Below, one piece after another: positions 44,498-53,604 of a DNA stretch of 64,000 nucleotides. The position numbers and the translations under genes were made by a program. The notes below the pieces were generated by a model, which was given only the letters and a program-made list of their open reading frames with translations, ran no database searches and was not told the DNA's origin. The stretch lies in assembly GCF_023705585.1 (NCBI RefSeq), contig NZ_BOQE01000001.1:1911001-1975000 (forward strand), read 5' to 3'. This DNA comes from Collibacillus ludicampi. GTDB lineage: Bacteria > Bacillota > Bacilli > Tumebacillales > BOQE01. Every line of letters starts with the position of its first letter. Within the stretch, counting starts at the first letter, position 1.

Positions 44498-45121
44498 ATG
44501 AACCAAGGCCGTCGTGTTTTGATTCCAGCAATATTGGTCGCTTTCGTTAGCGTTTTGCTTGTCATCTACTCTTATTATACAATGCCACTCCATCCACAGG
44601 GATCTCCTGCTGGTGTACATCCTCCGGCAGGATCACATACGGGTATACCTCCTCGGGAAGGAAAGAATCATTTCGATTTCACCATCTTGGGGAATATTGC
44701 AATTTTCTGCGGAGTTTTCAGTTATTGGTGGTTTCTATTCAAGAAAAAGCTTACCTCCCCTTCTCAATCACTGAAAAAGATGTCAAAAAGGATTTACTCC
44801 TTGCATACGTACACCGGCTGGATTGCGTTGGTTCTGATCATCATACATGGAGGGTATTATTTGATCACGGATCTTCATCATCCAAAACTTCTCACAGGAG
44901 TAGCTGCCTTCATCCTTTTACTGGGATTAGCCATTTATGGATGGTTGTATAAGCGTGTTCGCAACAAGTATTTGCGTACTTCTCACTTTATTCTGAGCAA
45001 TGTATGGTTTATGGCTTTGCTCATTCATGCAGGTGGATTCTTTATCCTGATGGTGGTCGTTACGTTCGTATTGTGGGCGGTTATTGGGATCATGGATTGG
45101 TCAGCAAAAAAAGCGGCATAA
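44498..45121 (+). CDS. Membrane protein with b-type haem-like His pattern
   Basis: A 207-residue protein with five hydrophobic segments. After TM1 comes a Pro/His-rich outer loop (MPLHPQGSPAGVHPPAGSH). Two later helices each carry two His about 14 residues apart (SLHTYTGWIALVLIIIHGGY and TSHFILSNVWFMALLIHAGG), the spacing of haem b ligands in ferric-reductase or cytochrome b561-like proteins. I do not recognise the exact family. It stands alone, with a terminator downstream. Confidence 0.65.
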   Translation: MNQGRRVLIPAILVAFVSVLLVIYSYYTMPLHPQGSPAGVHPPAGSHTGIPPREGKNHFDFTILGNIAIFCGVFSYWWFLFKKKLTSPSQSLKKMSKRIYSLHTYTGWIALVLIIIHGGYYLITDLHHPKLLTGVAAFILLLGLAIYGWLYKRVRNKYLRTSHFILSNVWFMALLIHAGGFFILMVVVTFVLWAVIGIMDWSAKKAA

Positions 45122-45149
45122 CGGAATAGCGTCGTCGATCGTAATGGGT

Positions 45150-45176
45150 GAGCCGGATCTTTCTCCGGCTCCTTTC
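45150..45176 (+). terminator. Terminator after the membrane protein gene
   Basis: GAGCCGG-ATCTTTCT-CCGGCTC followed by CTTTCC, a compact GC-rich hairpin 28 bp after the stop. Confidence 0.65.
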
Positions 45177-45255
45177 CGTGATGGAGATGTCTTCGAAACA
45201 CTTTGGGTCATTTATTATCGGTAAAACATTGCATACGAATATCAAAGGATGAAAT

Positions 45256-46599
45256 CTATAGAACCCGATCCAGAAGATCCATAATGTGAACTGCTTCCAT
45301 TTTATCCTGCAGACCTTCGCGGATGATTCCTTGTCGCATTTGCAGTAAACAACCGGGATTGGAGGTCACAAGGATTTGGGCCTTTGTCTTTTTCACATGT
45401 TCCATCTTGTCATCCAAAATTTGCATCGACATCTCATACTGAATCAGATTGTAAATCCCCGCTGAGCCGCAGCAACTGTCGGCATTCTCCAGTTCTATAT
45501 ACTCAATGCCGGGAATGCTTCGCAGGAGTTGACGCGGTTGGTTGCGCACACCTTGTCCGTGGGCCAGATGGCAGGAATCCTGGTATGTCACCCGTGCATG
45601 AAGTGGTTTGAAAGTCAATGGGGGCAACTCCGCAAGCAACTCATTGGCATCTCTGACTTTTGCGACAAAAGCCATGGCCCGTTCTTTCCATTCAGGATCG
45701 TCATGAAACCAGTGATGGTAATCTTTCAACGCCGCTCCGCATCCCCCGGCATTGTTCACAATATAATCTACGTTTGCTTTTTCGAAGGCCTCAATGTTCC
45801 GTTTGGCCAGTTCGATCGCTCCGTCCAATTCCCCGGAATGTGCGTGCAAAGCGCCGCAACAGGCTTGATTCTCGACAAACACGACTTCGCAACCCGCTTT
45901 GCTCAATAGCCTCGCCGTCGCCTGATTGGTCTCATAAAACATAACGTCCATGACACAACCGGTAAACAGCCCCACGGTAAAGAGCTTCTCTTTCTCCGCA
46001 TTAAGTACGGGCTTTCGCTTTTTCCTTTCCAAGGGGGAGGCTATTTTTTTCACCGCTTGTTGCATTTCTGCCATGGGCTTGGGAAGCATGTGGATCATGC
46101 CGGTCCTGTTGGCGAATTTCTGCAATCCACTCGCCTGTGCGACCCATAAAGCGGTTCCTAATGCCTTGATCCGCTGTGGATGGGGAAAGAGATGTTTAAA
46201 TACCATTCGCCGGACAAGTGGCGGCTTTTTATATTTCTTTTTATTTTGCTCGACGACGACACGAGCGGTTTCTATCAAACTGCCATAAGGAACGCCGGCA
46301 GGGCAAGCGGTTTCACAGGCGCGGCACCCCAAACAGGCGAACATATTTTTCTCAAATTCCGCATCAATGGGAAGTTGTTCTTTGGCAACGCCCTTCATCA
46401 AAGCGATCCGTCCCCGGGGACTGTAGGATTCCCGTCCGGTTTGGCGATAGGTTGGACAGGAGGGCAAACAGAAACCGCAATGCATACAGTTCAAGATTTC
46501 CTCCATATCGAATGTTTCCAACAAGAGATTCTTCGTTCCGTCCGACGCGAGAGATGTACAGGCAGGTTGATTTTCAATTGTTTTAACAGTTGTACTCAT
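45256..46599 (-). CDS. glcF: Glycolate oxidase iron-sulfur subunit GlcF-like
   Basis: A 447-residue protein. Two CxxCxxCxxxCP clusters near the N-terminus (MHCGFCLPSCPTY and CLGCRACETACPAG) bind [4Fe-4S]. Two CCG domains follow, with CCGALHAHSG and CCGSAGIYN. It passes electrons from the GlcD flavin to the respiratory chain. The start overlaps the glcD stop by 4 bp, so the two form an operon, transcribed away from lctP. Confidence 0.9.
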   Translation of the reverse strand: MSTTVKTIENQPACTSLASDGTKNLLLETFDMEEILNCMHCGFCLPSCPTYRQTGRESYSPRGRIALMKGVAKEQLPIDAEFEKNMFACLGCRACETACPAGVPYGSLIETARVVVEQNKKKYKKPPLVRRMVFKHLFPHPQRIKALGTALWVAQASGLQKFANRTGMIHMLPKPMAEMQQAVKKIASPLERKKRKPVLNAEKEKLFTVGLFTGCVMDVMFYETNQATARLLSKAGCEVVFVENQACCGALHAHSGELDGAIELAKRNIEAFEKANVDYIVNNAGGCGAALKDYHHWFHDDPEWKERAMAFVAKVRDANELLAELPPLTFKPLHARVTYQDSCHLAHGQGVRNQPRQLLRSIPGIEYIELENADSCCGSAGIYNLIQYEMSMQILDDKMEHVKKTKAQILVTSNPGCLLQMRQGIIREGLQDKMEAVHIMDLLDRVL

Positions 46600-48032
46600 T
46601 GTTTCACCACCAATCTGCGGCGTTGGCTGTTCGTAAATAGTTTTCCAGGATTCATGATGTTATTCGGGTCAAAAGCCTCTTTAATCCGTTTCATCAGCTC
46701 GATCCCGCCATCCCCTACTTTGAGGTGCAAGTAGTTCATTTTTGCCATTCCTACACCATGTTCCCCGGTGATGGTTCCGCCCAGGCGAAGCGCCGCTTGG
46801 AAGATCTCCTCAAAAGCCTGCTCCACCCGCCGAATTTCCTCCCGGTTCCTTTCATCAGTCAGACAGGTCGGGTGAAGATTTCCATCTCCCGCATGGCCAA
46901 AAGTACAAATTTGTACCTGGTATTTTTCTGCAATGCGTTCGATATCTTCTACGATCTCGGCAAGTCTGGAACGCGGTACAGTCGCATCTTCCAGAATCGT
47001 TGTCGGTTTTAAGCGGGATAAAGCGGATAAAGCCGCACGTCTGGCTGCCAAGAGCTTCGCACCCTCTTCCATCGTCTGCGCCACTTGTACCTGTGCGGCT
47101 CCTTGCTCTCGGGCGATTTCGGCGATTTTACCGATATCGCGGACAACCAGGTCTTCGGGTCCATCCTGTTCAATGAGAAGCATCGATTTCATGTCCAAGG
47201 GCAATCCGAGTTTGGCAAAATCGTCGACAACCTTCATGGTTCCCTGATCCAGGAACTCCATGGTGGCCGGAATGATTTTGGAGGCAATTACTTTCTCTAC
47301 CGTCCTTGCCGCATCTACCAGGTTGGTAAAATAGGCAACCAATGTTCGTTTGGTCTCTGGCAGAGGGAGAAGCTTCAGGGTAATTTCCGTGATCACTGCC
47401 AGGGTTCCCTCGGAACCGACCAAAAGCCTTGTCATATCATACCCCGCCACATCCTTGACGTTTTTTCCACCGCAACGCAATACTTCTCCTGACGGCAACA
47501 CATATTCAAGCCCCATCACGTAATCTTTGGTGACTCCGTATTTGAGACCCCTCATTCCTCCCGCACACTGGGCCAGGTTCCCGCCGACAGTGGAGATTCT
47601 CATACTTCCCGGATCGGGAGGATAGAAGAGTCCCACGGCTTCCACGGCTTTGTGCAGATCAGCAGTCACCACACCGGGCCCTACCGTAACGGTTAAATTT
47701 TTTTGATCAATTTCATAAATTTGATTGAAACGATTCATATTTAAGACGATGCCGCCGCATACCGGTATTGTACTTGCCGCAAGATTGGTACCTGAGCCTC
47801 GAGGAATAATCGGAATCCGGTGTTCATTGGCGATCTTTAATAGAGCGGATACTTCTTGTGTATTTGCAGGCATGATGACGGCTTCAGGCATGGACTGAAA
47901 AATCGGTGTCGCATCATACGAATACGCATATAATTCATTGGGACTATCCAAATACCATTTTTCACCCACTATGGATACGAGTTGTTTTTTGATTTCTGGT
48001 GTGATCTTCTTTTCCTGTTTAGTGTCCAACAT
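46596..48032 (-). CDS. glcD: FAD-linked oxidase GlcD-like (glycolate/lactate oxidation)
   Basis: A 478-residue FAD_binding_4 protein. IPIIPRGSGTNLAASTIP is the FAD-binding segment, with VTVGPGVVTADLHKAVEAVG and the C-terminal FGHAGDGNLHP and GEHGVGMAK motifs of 2-hydroxyacid dehydrogenases. I prefer ATG 48032 with GGGGGCGG before it; TTG 48056 is possible. With glcF it should oxidise glycolate or lactate. A lactate/glycolate permease gene diverges upstream. Confidence 0.9.
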   Translation of the reverse strand: MLDTKQEKKITPEIKKQLVSIVGEKWYLDSPNELYAYSYDATPIFQSMPEAVIMPANTQEVSALLKIANEHRIPIIPRGSGTNLAASTIPVCGGIVLNMNRFNQIYEIDQKNLTVTVGPGVVTADLHKAVEAVGLFYPPDPGSMRISTVGGNLAQCAGGMRGLKYGVTKDYVMGLEYVLPSGEVLRCGGKNVKDVAGYDMTRLLVGSEGTLAVITEITLKLLPLPETKRTLVAYFTNLVDAARTVEKVIASKIIPATMEFLDQGTMKVVDDFAKLGLPLDMKSMLLIEQDGPEDLVVRDIGKIAEIAREQGAAQVQVAQTMEEGAKLLAARRAALSALSRLKPTTILEDATVPRSRLAEIVEDIERIAEKYQVQICTFGHAGDGNLHPTCLTDERNREEIRRVEQAFEEIFQAALRLGGTITGEHGVGMAKMNYLHLKVGDGGIELMKRIKEAFDPNNIMNPGKLFTNSQRRRLVVKQ

Positions 48033-48065
48033 AGAGCCGCCCCCATTTTCATCCAATTTAGCAGA

Positions 48066-48076
48066 TCATCAGATGA
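48066..48076. promoter_or_regulatory. LutR-type operator, copy 1
   Basis: TCATCAGATGA, a perfect palindrome TCATC-N-GATGA, about 30 bp upstream of glcD. The same 11-mer recurs at 48268-48278. As I recall, this is the operator consensus of the Bacillus lactate regulator LutR (GntR family). Confidence 0.65.
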
Positions 48077-48267
48077 ATGTAATCTATTTACTCAATATCA
48101 TATTCCGAAAAATTTGTATAGACTAAAAAGTAGCTGGATACAGGAACAAGAAATGACTTTTCTACCTAACTAAACAGAATAATCATAAGTAGAAAAAATC
48201 ATATAAAAATTCGCAAAGCACTTGCTTATTTTCCAAGATGTCCATATAATACAAAACGAGCACAAAT
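48077..48267. other. Core of the divergent glcD-lctP regulatory region
   Basis: About 190 bp between the two operator copies, AT-rich, with no open frame that I can support. The promoters of glcD and lctP probably lie here and just to the right; TATAAT at 48314-48319 is a likely -10 for lctP, without a good -35. Confidence 0.4.
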
Positions 48268-48278
48268 TCATCAGATGA
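48268..48278. promoter_or_regulatory. LutR-type operator, copy 2
   Basis: TCATCAGATGA again, 157 bp before lctP. A further GATGATGAA half lies 12 bp on, so ATTCATCA...TGATGAAT brackets the site. Confidence 0.65.
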
Positions 48279-48385
48279 CCTTATAAGATGATGAATTTAG
48301 TTTTTTGATTTTTTATAATTCAAAAGAAAAAGGAGGGAAAGTGTTAAAAAGTTAGGTCACGTTTTATAAGGAATAATAGCATTGT

Positions 48386-48399
48386 TGTAATCGCTTCCA
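48386..48399 (+). promoter_or_regulatory. Possible cre (CcpA) site before lctP
   Basis: TGTAATCGCTTCCA fits the cre consensus TGWAANCGNTNWCA at all but one position. It lies between the promoter region and the lctP start, suitable for repression by carbon catabolite control. Confidence 0.5.
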
Positions 48400-48424
48400 A
48401 AAAATCAGAGATGAGGTGAAAAGT

Positions 48425-50098
48425 ATGACATGGACCCAAAATTTTACCCCTGTCGGAGGAAGTCTGGGGTGGTCAGCTTTGGTTGCTATCGTTCCCACGC
48501 TTTTCTTTTTTTGGGCTTTAGCCATCAAGCGGATGAAAGGAATTTATGCCGGAGTACTGACTTTGATCATTTCTTTGATGATCGCTGTGGTAGTTTATAA
48601 AATGCCTGTGACGATGGCAATCATGTCCGGGGTACAAGGAGCCGTCTATGGGTTAACACCGATTGCATGGATTATCATAACGACTGTCTTTTTGTATAAA
48701 TTAACAGTAAAAACCGGTCAATTTCATATTATCCGTTCCTCGATTGTTTCCATTACAGAAGACACTCGTTTACAAGCTCTTCTCATCGCTTTTTGTTTCG
48801 GGGCCTTTTTAGAAGGAGCTGCTGGTTTTGGAACCCCTGTAGCCATTTGTGCTTCTTTGCTCGTCGGTCTAGGTTTTAATCCGCTTTATGCTGCTGGATT
48901 GTGTTTGTTCGCGGATACGGCGCCGGTTGCCTTTGGATCGATTGGAATACCGGTTATCGCTGTCGCTGGACCAACGGGTCTTCCTGCTATGGATATTTCC
49001 AAAATGATTGGACGCCAATTGCCGTTCATTTCTTTATTGATCCCATTCTACATGGTTTTTGTGATGGTAGGTTGGAAAAAAACAAAAGAAGTGCTTCCTG
49101 CAATCTTAGTGACTGGGATTTCTTTCGGACTTTCACAATTTCTATCTTCTAACTTTTTAGGCCCGGAATTGCCCGATATCCTTTCGGCGTTGGTTTCAAT
49201 GATCTGTACGACGGTCTTCTTGAAAGTTTGGAAGCCTAAACACATTCATCGTTTTCAGCAGCAAGAGGGGGGGATAGTTGAAGTAGCTGCAACCGCTGAA
49301 CGTTATACGGGAGGACAAATTCTTAAAGCTTGGTCTCCTTTCCTTGTTTTAACCTTGTTTATCACTCTTTGGGGTGTCAATGGATTTAAAGATGCCTTGA
49401 TCGGTAATTACAAAGGATCCAATGGATTCTTAGTTGCCATGAATAGTATTGGGAAAGCGTTGAGTTTTCATCCGGCTGTTCCAGGTCTTCATAATCTCGT
49501 GATATCCAATGGAAAACCAGTCGCTGCCGTATTCAAACTTGAACTCTTAGGAGCAGCAGGAACGGCAGTCTTACTGGCAGCTCTTGTGACTAAATTCATG
49601 TTAAGCATTTCCTGGAAAGATTGGTTCCTTACCTTTGGGGAAACCATCAGCGAATTGAAGTTCCCAATTTTAACAATTTGTTCTGTCGTTGGATTTGCCT
49701 ATATAACGAATGCTTCGGGAATGAGTGTAACTTTAGGTAAAGCGGTTGCATCAACAGGAGCTTTGTTCCCGTTCGTTTCCCCCATCTTAGGTTGGTTAGG
49801 GGTCTTTATTACCGGATCAGATACATCTTCCAATTTGCTATTCGGAAACTTGCAGAAGGTGTCGGCAACGAGTGTAGGAATGAAACCGGTGTTAGCGGTG
49901 GCGGCAAACTGTAGTGGAGGGGTTATGGGAAAAATGATTTCCCCGCAATCCATTGCGGTTGCTTGTGCCGCAGTGGGGATGCCTGGTAATGAATCCAAGT
50001 TGTTTCTCTTTACTGTCAAGCATAGTATCATTTTGGTTCTTTCGATTTGTGTCATTACGTATTTGCAATACAGTGTATTTTCTTGGATGATTCCATAA
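48425..50098 (+). CDS. lctP: L-lactate/glycolate permease LctP family
   Basis: A 557-residue membrane protein with 12-14 hydrophobic segments. FGAFLEGAAGFGTPVAICAS is the family signature, along with LFADTAPVAFGSIGIP and the C-terminal GSDTSSNLLFGNLQK and NCSGGVMGKMISPQSIAVA. ATG 48425 follows GATGAGGTG. It imports lactate or glycolate with protons and pairs with the divergent glcDF genes. Confidence 0.94.
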   Translation: MTWTQNFTPVGGSLGWSALVAIVPTLFFFWALAIKRMKGIYAGVLTLIISLMIAVVVYKMPVTMAIMSGVQGAVYGLTPIAWIIITTVFLYKLTVKTGQFHIIRSSIVSITEDTRLQALLIAFCFGAFLEGAAGFGTPVAICASLLVGLGFNPLYAAGLCLFADTAPVAFGSIGIPVIAVAGPTGLPAMDISKMIGRQLPFISLLIPFYMVFVMVGWKKTKEVLPAILVTGISFGLSQFLSSNFLGPELPDILSALVSMICTTVFLKVWKPKHIHRFQQQEGGIVEVAATAERYTGGQILKAWSPFLVLTLFITLWGVNGFKDALIGNYKGSNGFLVAMNSIGKALSFHPAVPGLHNLVISNGKPVAAVFKLELLGAAGTAVLLAALVTKFMLSISWKDWFLTFGETISELKFPILTICSVVGFAYITNASGMSVTLGKAVASTGALFPFVSPILGWLGVFITGSDTSSNLLFGNLQKVSATSVGMKPVLAVAANCSGGVMGKMISPQSIAVACAAVGMPGNESKLFLFTVKHSIILVLSICVITYLQYSVFSWMIP

Positions 50099-50100
50099 CG

Positions 50101-50130
50101 AAAAGCTCACGCTCAAGCCGTGAGCTTTTT
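50101..50130 (+). terminator. Terminator of lctP
   Basis: AAAAGCTCACG and CGTGAGCTTTTT form an 11-bp stem around GCTCAAGC-like loop bases; it lies 3 bp after the stop. Confidence 0.88.
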
Positions 50131-50354
50131 CGATGCAGGGATTTTTTTCACCAAAGTTCAGCGCCTGCTCCTAAATATCTATCTGATTTACAAAAATCGA
50201 AAGAAATCGACATAATACCATGAAAACGGAAACAATCGACTGAAAAGTAGACACCATGTAGTGAGGAAATTGAAATACTGCTTTTGACAGATTTATGAAC
50301 ACTTCGATACGCTAATGATTATGAAAGAGTTTTCACCATAGATGGAGGGTCGAA

Positions 50355-51611
50355 ATGAAACGCAGTTCATTGGCTATTCAAGTATTGATCGCTGCTATTC
50401 TCGGTATCCTATTCGGTCTGATTGATCCTTCTTTAGCAGCGAAGTTCCAGGTACTCAGTGATGTCTTTATCAATATGATCAAAATGGTGATTACACCTCT
50501 TCTCTTCTCTATCATCACCGTCGGTATCGCGGGGATGGGGGATGTCAAGAAAATAGGGAAGATCGGGGGAAAAGCGATTTTATACTTTGAAATCGTTACA
50601 ACTTTCGCGCTCTTGATCGGCTTGGTTGCGGTCAATGTCCTGCAACCGGGAACTGGTTTGGATTTGAGTCATTTGAGCAAAGGGGATATTTCGAAATACA
50701 CCCAGGGCGCGTCCCACTTGTCTGCAGTCGATTTTCTCGTCAATATCGTGCCGACAAATATCGTCGATTCTTTGGCAAAAGGGGACATGTTGCAAGTACT
50801 CTTCTTTTCCACACTTTTTGGACTTGCTCTGTCAACGCTCGGCGAACGTGGTAAACCAGTGATTTCGTTTTTCGAACGTGTATCGGAAGCGATGTTTAAA
50901 CTCGTCGATATGATTATGAAGCTATCTCCTTTCGGCGTATTCGGGGCGATGTCATATACAATCGGGAAGTTTGGGATTCATACGTTAAAGCCTCTCGCTG
51001 AACTGGTCGGTGTCGTCTATTTGACGATGGTCATTTTTATCGTTGTCGTTCTTGGAACGGTCGCGAAAATGTATGGGTTTAGTATCTGGCGTCTGATCAA
51101 ATATATCAAGGAAGAGATCGTGGTCGTTCTCGGAACTTCCTCCTCCGAGTCGGTGTTGCCCAATCTTATGGAGAAGATGGAACGTTACGGTTGTTCCAAG
51201 AGCGTGGTAGGCCTGGTGGTTCCGACAGGTTATTCATTCAATCTGGACGGAACATCGATCTACTTGTCGATCGCGGCGGTCTTTATCGCGCAGATTTATG
51301 GGATTCATCTGGATTTGATGCACCAGTTGACGATCATCGCGATCTTGATGCTCACATCAAAAGGTGCCGCTGCGGTAACAGGCGGAGGGTTTATCACACT
51401 GGCGGCCACGCTTGCGGCGACACACGTCGTGCCTGTGGAAGGGCTTGCTTTGATCATTGGGGTTGACCGTTTCCTTTCGATGGCGCGTGCGCTCGTCAAC
51501 CTGATCGGCAATGCGGCGGCTACGATCGTTGTCGCGAAGTGGGAAAAAGAATTTGATGAGTCAAAGATGCGCGCTGAAGATATGCAATTGACGAAGAAGT
51601 CGGTGGCATAA
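50355..51611 (+). CDS. DAACS-family C4-dicarboxylate/glutamate symporter (DctA/GltP-like)
   Basis: A 418-residue membrane protein with eight helices plus re-entrant loops. The hallmark serine-rich LGTSSSESVLPNLMEKME, then GYSFNLDGTSIYLSIAAVFI, and the final DRFLSMARALVNLIGNAAAT are present. The Asn-Leu-Asp-Gly-Thr form suggests DctA-like C4-dicarboxylate or glutamate transport with Na+ or H+. ATG 50355 follows GGAGGG. It is transcribed alone. Confidence 0.92.
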   Translation: MKRSSLAIQVLIAAILGILFGLIDPSLAAKFQVLSDVFINMIKMVITPLLFSIITVGIAGMGDVKKIGKIGGKAILYFEIVTTFALLIGLVAVNVLQPGTGLDLSHLSKGDISKYTQGASHLSAVDFLVNIVPTNIVDSLAKGDMLQVLFFSTLFGLALSTLGERGKPVISFFERVSEAMFKLVDMIMKLSPFGVFGAMSYTIGKFGIHTLKPLAELVGVVYLTMVIFIVVVLGTVAKMYGFSIWRLIKYIKEEIVVVLGTSSSESVLPNLMEKMERYGCSKSVVGLVVPTGYSFNLDGTSIYLSIAAVFIAQIYGIHLDLMHQLTIIAILMLTSKGAAAVTGGGFITLAATLAATHVVPVEGLALIIGVDRFLSMARALVNLIGNAAATIVVAKWEKEFDESKMRAEDMQLTKKSVA

Positions 51612-51635
51612 TCAAAACAACAGCAATGAAGAAAC

Positions 51636-51666
51636 AAGCTCTCCTTGCGAAGAGGAGAGCTTTTCG
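51636..51666. terminator. Terminator between the symporter and the ImmA-like gene
   Basis: AAGCTCTCC and GGAGAGCTT pair around TTGCGAAGA, followed by TTCG on the plus strand. It lies between convergent genes. Confidence 0.8.
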
Positions 51667-51685
51667 TTTGTTTTGGTTCCATCCG

Positions 51686-52219
51686 TCACACACATGAATC
51701 TTCTCTTCTGAATGTAGGAGGGTGCGCCAAAGTGGAGGTCAATCGTTTTTGATATTGAATTTGCTGCAATTTCTGTTTGAAAATTTCCAAACGGCGTTTC
51801 ATAAAGAAAGGAGTTACACGAAAGTGATAGGAAAGGGTTACATGATGATGCAGTCCCGACTCAATCACCTCTATAAGAAAACGAGTAGGGACTAGTAAGT
51901 GCATCGCCATTTTGTTTGCTTGCGCTTCTTGTAATTTGATCAACATATCGGGGAGGTTCAGTTGAGATCCAGTGTGAATTAATATATGACACAATTCATG
52001 AGCAAAGTCTTCACGTTGTTCAAGTGGTTGTAAACGTTCATCTATAATGACGAATCTCTTTTCAAGAAAAGCCATACTTTTGCACGAGGCATATGTAAAA
52101 CCGACTCCAAGAGAGGATGCAATGTACTCAAGATCGATTTGACTTGCATTCTGAATGTCCAGTTTGTGTAACAGTTCATCAACCAAAGATTCAAGACGAG
52201 TCAGCGGAATTGAATTCAA
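51686..52219 (-). CDS. ImmA/IrrE-family metallopeptidase
   Basis: A 177-residue protein with the zinc site FAHELCHILIH (HExxH) near residue 75 and a helical C-terminus. These peptidases cleave phage-type repressors (ImmR in ICEBs1) or act as DNA-damage switches (IrrE). TTG 52219 follows AGGAGGGG. An XRE repressor gene lies 102 bp upstream on the same strand, its natural substrate candidate. Confidence 0.87.
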   Translation of the reverse strand: MNSIPLTRLESLVDELLHKLDIQNASQIDLEYIASSLGVGFTYASCKSMAFLEKRFVIIDERLQPLEQREDFAHELCHILIHTGSQLNLPDMLIKLQEAQANKMAMHLLVPTRFLIEVIESGLHHHVTLSYHFRVTPFFMKRRLEIFKQKLQQIQYQKRLTSTLAHPPTFRREDSCV

Positions 52220-52321
52220 TTCTAACCCCTCCTACCGCTCGCAGCAAACATATGTTCGTTAACTCATGTGAAATAAAAAGCCCGGATGGGCTATTCTTAT
52301 GTGGGAAGTTATTCTTGGGGA

Positions 52322-52711
52322 TTATTTCGTTTTCCCTTTATTCATCTTTTGCATGATCGTCCAAGCTCGAAGAAAATCTTTTATCGTCTCGGTTGGTGAG
52401 GAAAGGAGTTCTTTAAACGCGACTTCTTCCTGCAAAAGGGTTCTCAGTTGTTCAACTTCTTCTGGCGTAAGATTCTCTATGACATCGTTCAATATCGATC
52501 GTTTTTGTGCGGGATCGTTCGTTCCTTTTATGAGGTAATCAGTTGTTACTTGATAGATTTCAGCGAGTTTTGCCAGAGTTTCAGGATCGGGTTCGCGTTT
52601 ACCGGTTTCATATTGTGTATAGGCAGGTCTTGTAATGCCAAGAATTTTCGCCACTTGTTCTTGTGTTAAATTACGTTTTTCCCTCAAACCGCGTAAACGT
52701 TGGCCTATCAT
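52322..52711 (-). CDS. XRE-family repressor
   Basis: A 129-residue phage-type repressor. RLRGLREKRNLTQEQVAKIL then GITRPAYTQYETGKREP is the helix-turn-helix, and the C-terminal helices (LTPEEVEQLRTLLQEE) probably dimerise and may be the target of the ImmA-like peptidase. ATG 52711 is chosen (GGAGGTGAGAAGG before it). It diverges from a second XRE gene across a region with four operator-like 15-mers. Confidence 0.9.
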   Translation of the reverse strand: MIGQRLRGLREKRNLTQEQVAKILGITRPAYTQYETGKREPDPETLAKLAEIYQVTTDYLIKGTNDPAQKRSILNDVIENLTPEEVEQLRTLLQEEVAFKELLSSPTETIKDFLRAWTIMQKMNKGKTK

Positions 52712-52744
52712 CCTTCTCACCTCCAGCGCTATCCTTAGAATACC

Positions 52745-52842
52745 GTAACAATTCGTGACGAAAAAGAAATGTATCAAAAAGTTACTGTATCCCTTGTTTA
52801 GGTAACATTCTGTGACTTATAATAGATGTAACGTATCGTTAC
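52745..52842. promoter_or_regulatory. XRE operator cluster (four sites)
   Basis: 15-bp dyads at 52745-52759 (GTAACAATTCGTGAC), 52771-52785 (GTATCAAAAAGTTAC, degenerate), 52802-52816 (GTAACATTCTGTGAC) and 52828-52842 (GTAACGTATCGTTAC, perfect). They fill the gap between the divergent XRE genes. A plus-strand promoter TTGTTT (52794-52799) and TATAAT (52818-52823), spacer 18, encloses the third site. This is the arrangement of a phage immunity switch. Confidence 0.8.
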
Positions 52843-52856
52843 GGAGGTGAAGATAA

Positions 52857-53078
52857 GTGAATCACAAGTGGCTTGAAAATATTCGGAAAGAAAAAAACAT
52901 GACCCATGAAGCTGTTGCTGTTCAGTCTAAAATTACTCGGCATTATTACACAATGATTGAAAACGGCAATAGACGGCCAAGCGTTGATGTTGCGAAACGT
53001 ATCGCAGCCGTTCTTGGTTTTGATTGGACGCTTTTTTTTGAACAGAATAGTAACGAATCGTTACAAAGGAAAGTGTAG
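52857..53078 (+). CDS. Small XRE-family regulator (Cro-like)
   Basis: A 73-residue protein, almost wholly a helix-turn-helix domain: WLENIRKEKNMTHEAVAVQS then KITRHYYTMIENGNRRPS. GTG 52857 follows GGAGGTG. By size and place it is the Cro-like partner of the divergent repressor. Its 3' end contains a fifth operator. Confidence 0.87.
   Translation: MNHKWLENIRKEKNMTHEAVAVQSKITRHYYTMIENGNRRPSVDVAKRIAAVLGFDWTLFFEQNSNESLQRKV
53050..53064. promoter_or_regulatory. Fifth XRE operator, inside the 3' end of the Cro-like gene
   Basis: GTAACGAATCGTTAC, a perfect dyad with the same arms as the site at 52828. Lying in the coding end, it may control the small genes that follow. Confidence 0.7.
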
Positions 53079-53230
53079 TCGAATGCTCTTATTTTACCTC
53101 TTGGCAAATAAAATATGATGTTCACGTTATGGAAACATATATTTGGAAAAGTTTTCAATGGATGCATGAGATGTGGAATGTCGATGCAGTAAGTAAATCG
53201 AAATTTGCATGAAAGGGGATTTGAAACAGA

Positions 53231-53302
53231 ATGAGAAGATTTGAAACGGTAGAGAACATACAAAGTCAAGTCATCTTCCTGAACGGACTGATCCCAATAT
53301 GA
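53231..53302 (+). CDS. Possible 23-residue peptide coupled to the next gene
   Basis: A short frame MRRFETVENIQSQVIFLNGL then IPI, ending TGA that overlaps the ATG of the next gene (ATGA). AAGGGG lies 12 bp upstream. It may be a leader for translational coupling; coding status is uncertain. Confidence 0.35.
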   Translation: MRRFETVENIQSQVIFLNGLIPI

Positions 53303-53520
53303 ACGCTACAGAAGCGGTTGATTATTACGAAAAGCAAATTTGCGATTGGTGTTCGTTCAGGCAGGCAGGACTCTTTCTCGAATGCGTTTCATGTCCCATC
53401 GAACAATGGAAACAGAAGATTATCGCGGAACATATGAAATTAGCAATACGTGTCAGGAAACAAAATCGAATCGATGGAAAGAGAGAAGAGCCAATCGATG
53501 TTGACCGTCGATCCGAGTAA
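53299..53520 (+). CDS. Small Cys-rich protein of phage-like module
   Basis: A 73-residue protein with CDWC and CVSC, two Cys pairs 14 residues apart that could bind zinc, then a basic, charged C-terminus. No family recognised. It lacks its own clear ribosome binding site and overlaps a 23-residue frame, so it may depend on coupling. Confidence 0.55.
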   Translation: MNATEAVDYYEKQICDWCSFRQAGLFLECVSCPIEQWKQKIIAEHMKLAIRVRKQNRIDGKREEPIDVDRRSE

Positions 53521-53604
53521 CCATTGGATTGGACGGTATTTGAGACATGAAATATGAGGAGCAAGGGAACACTAACTCAAAATGAACATGAAGGAGTCAG
53601 AGTC

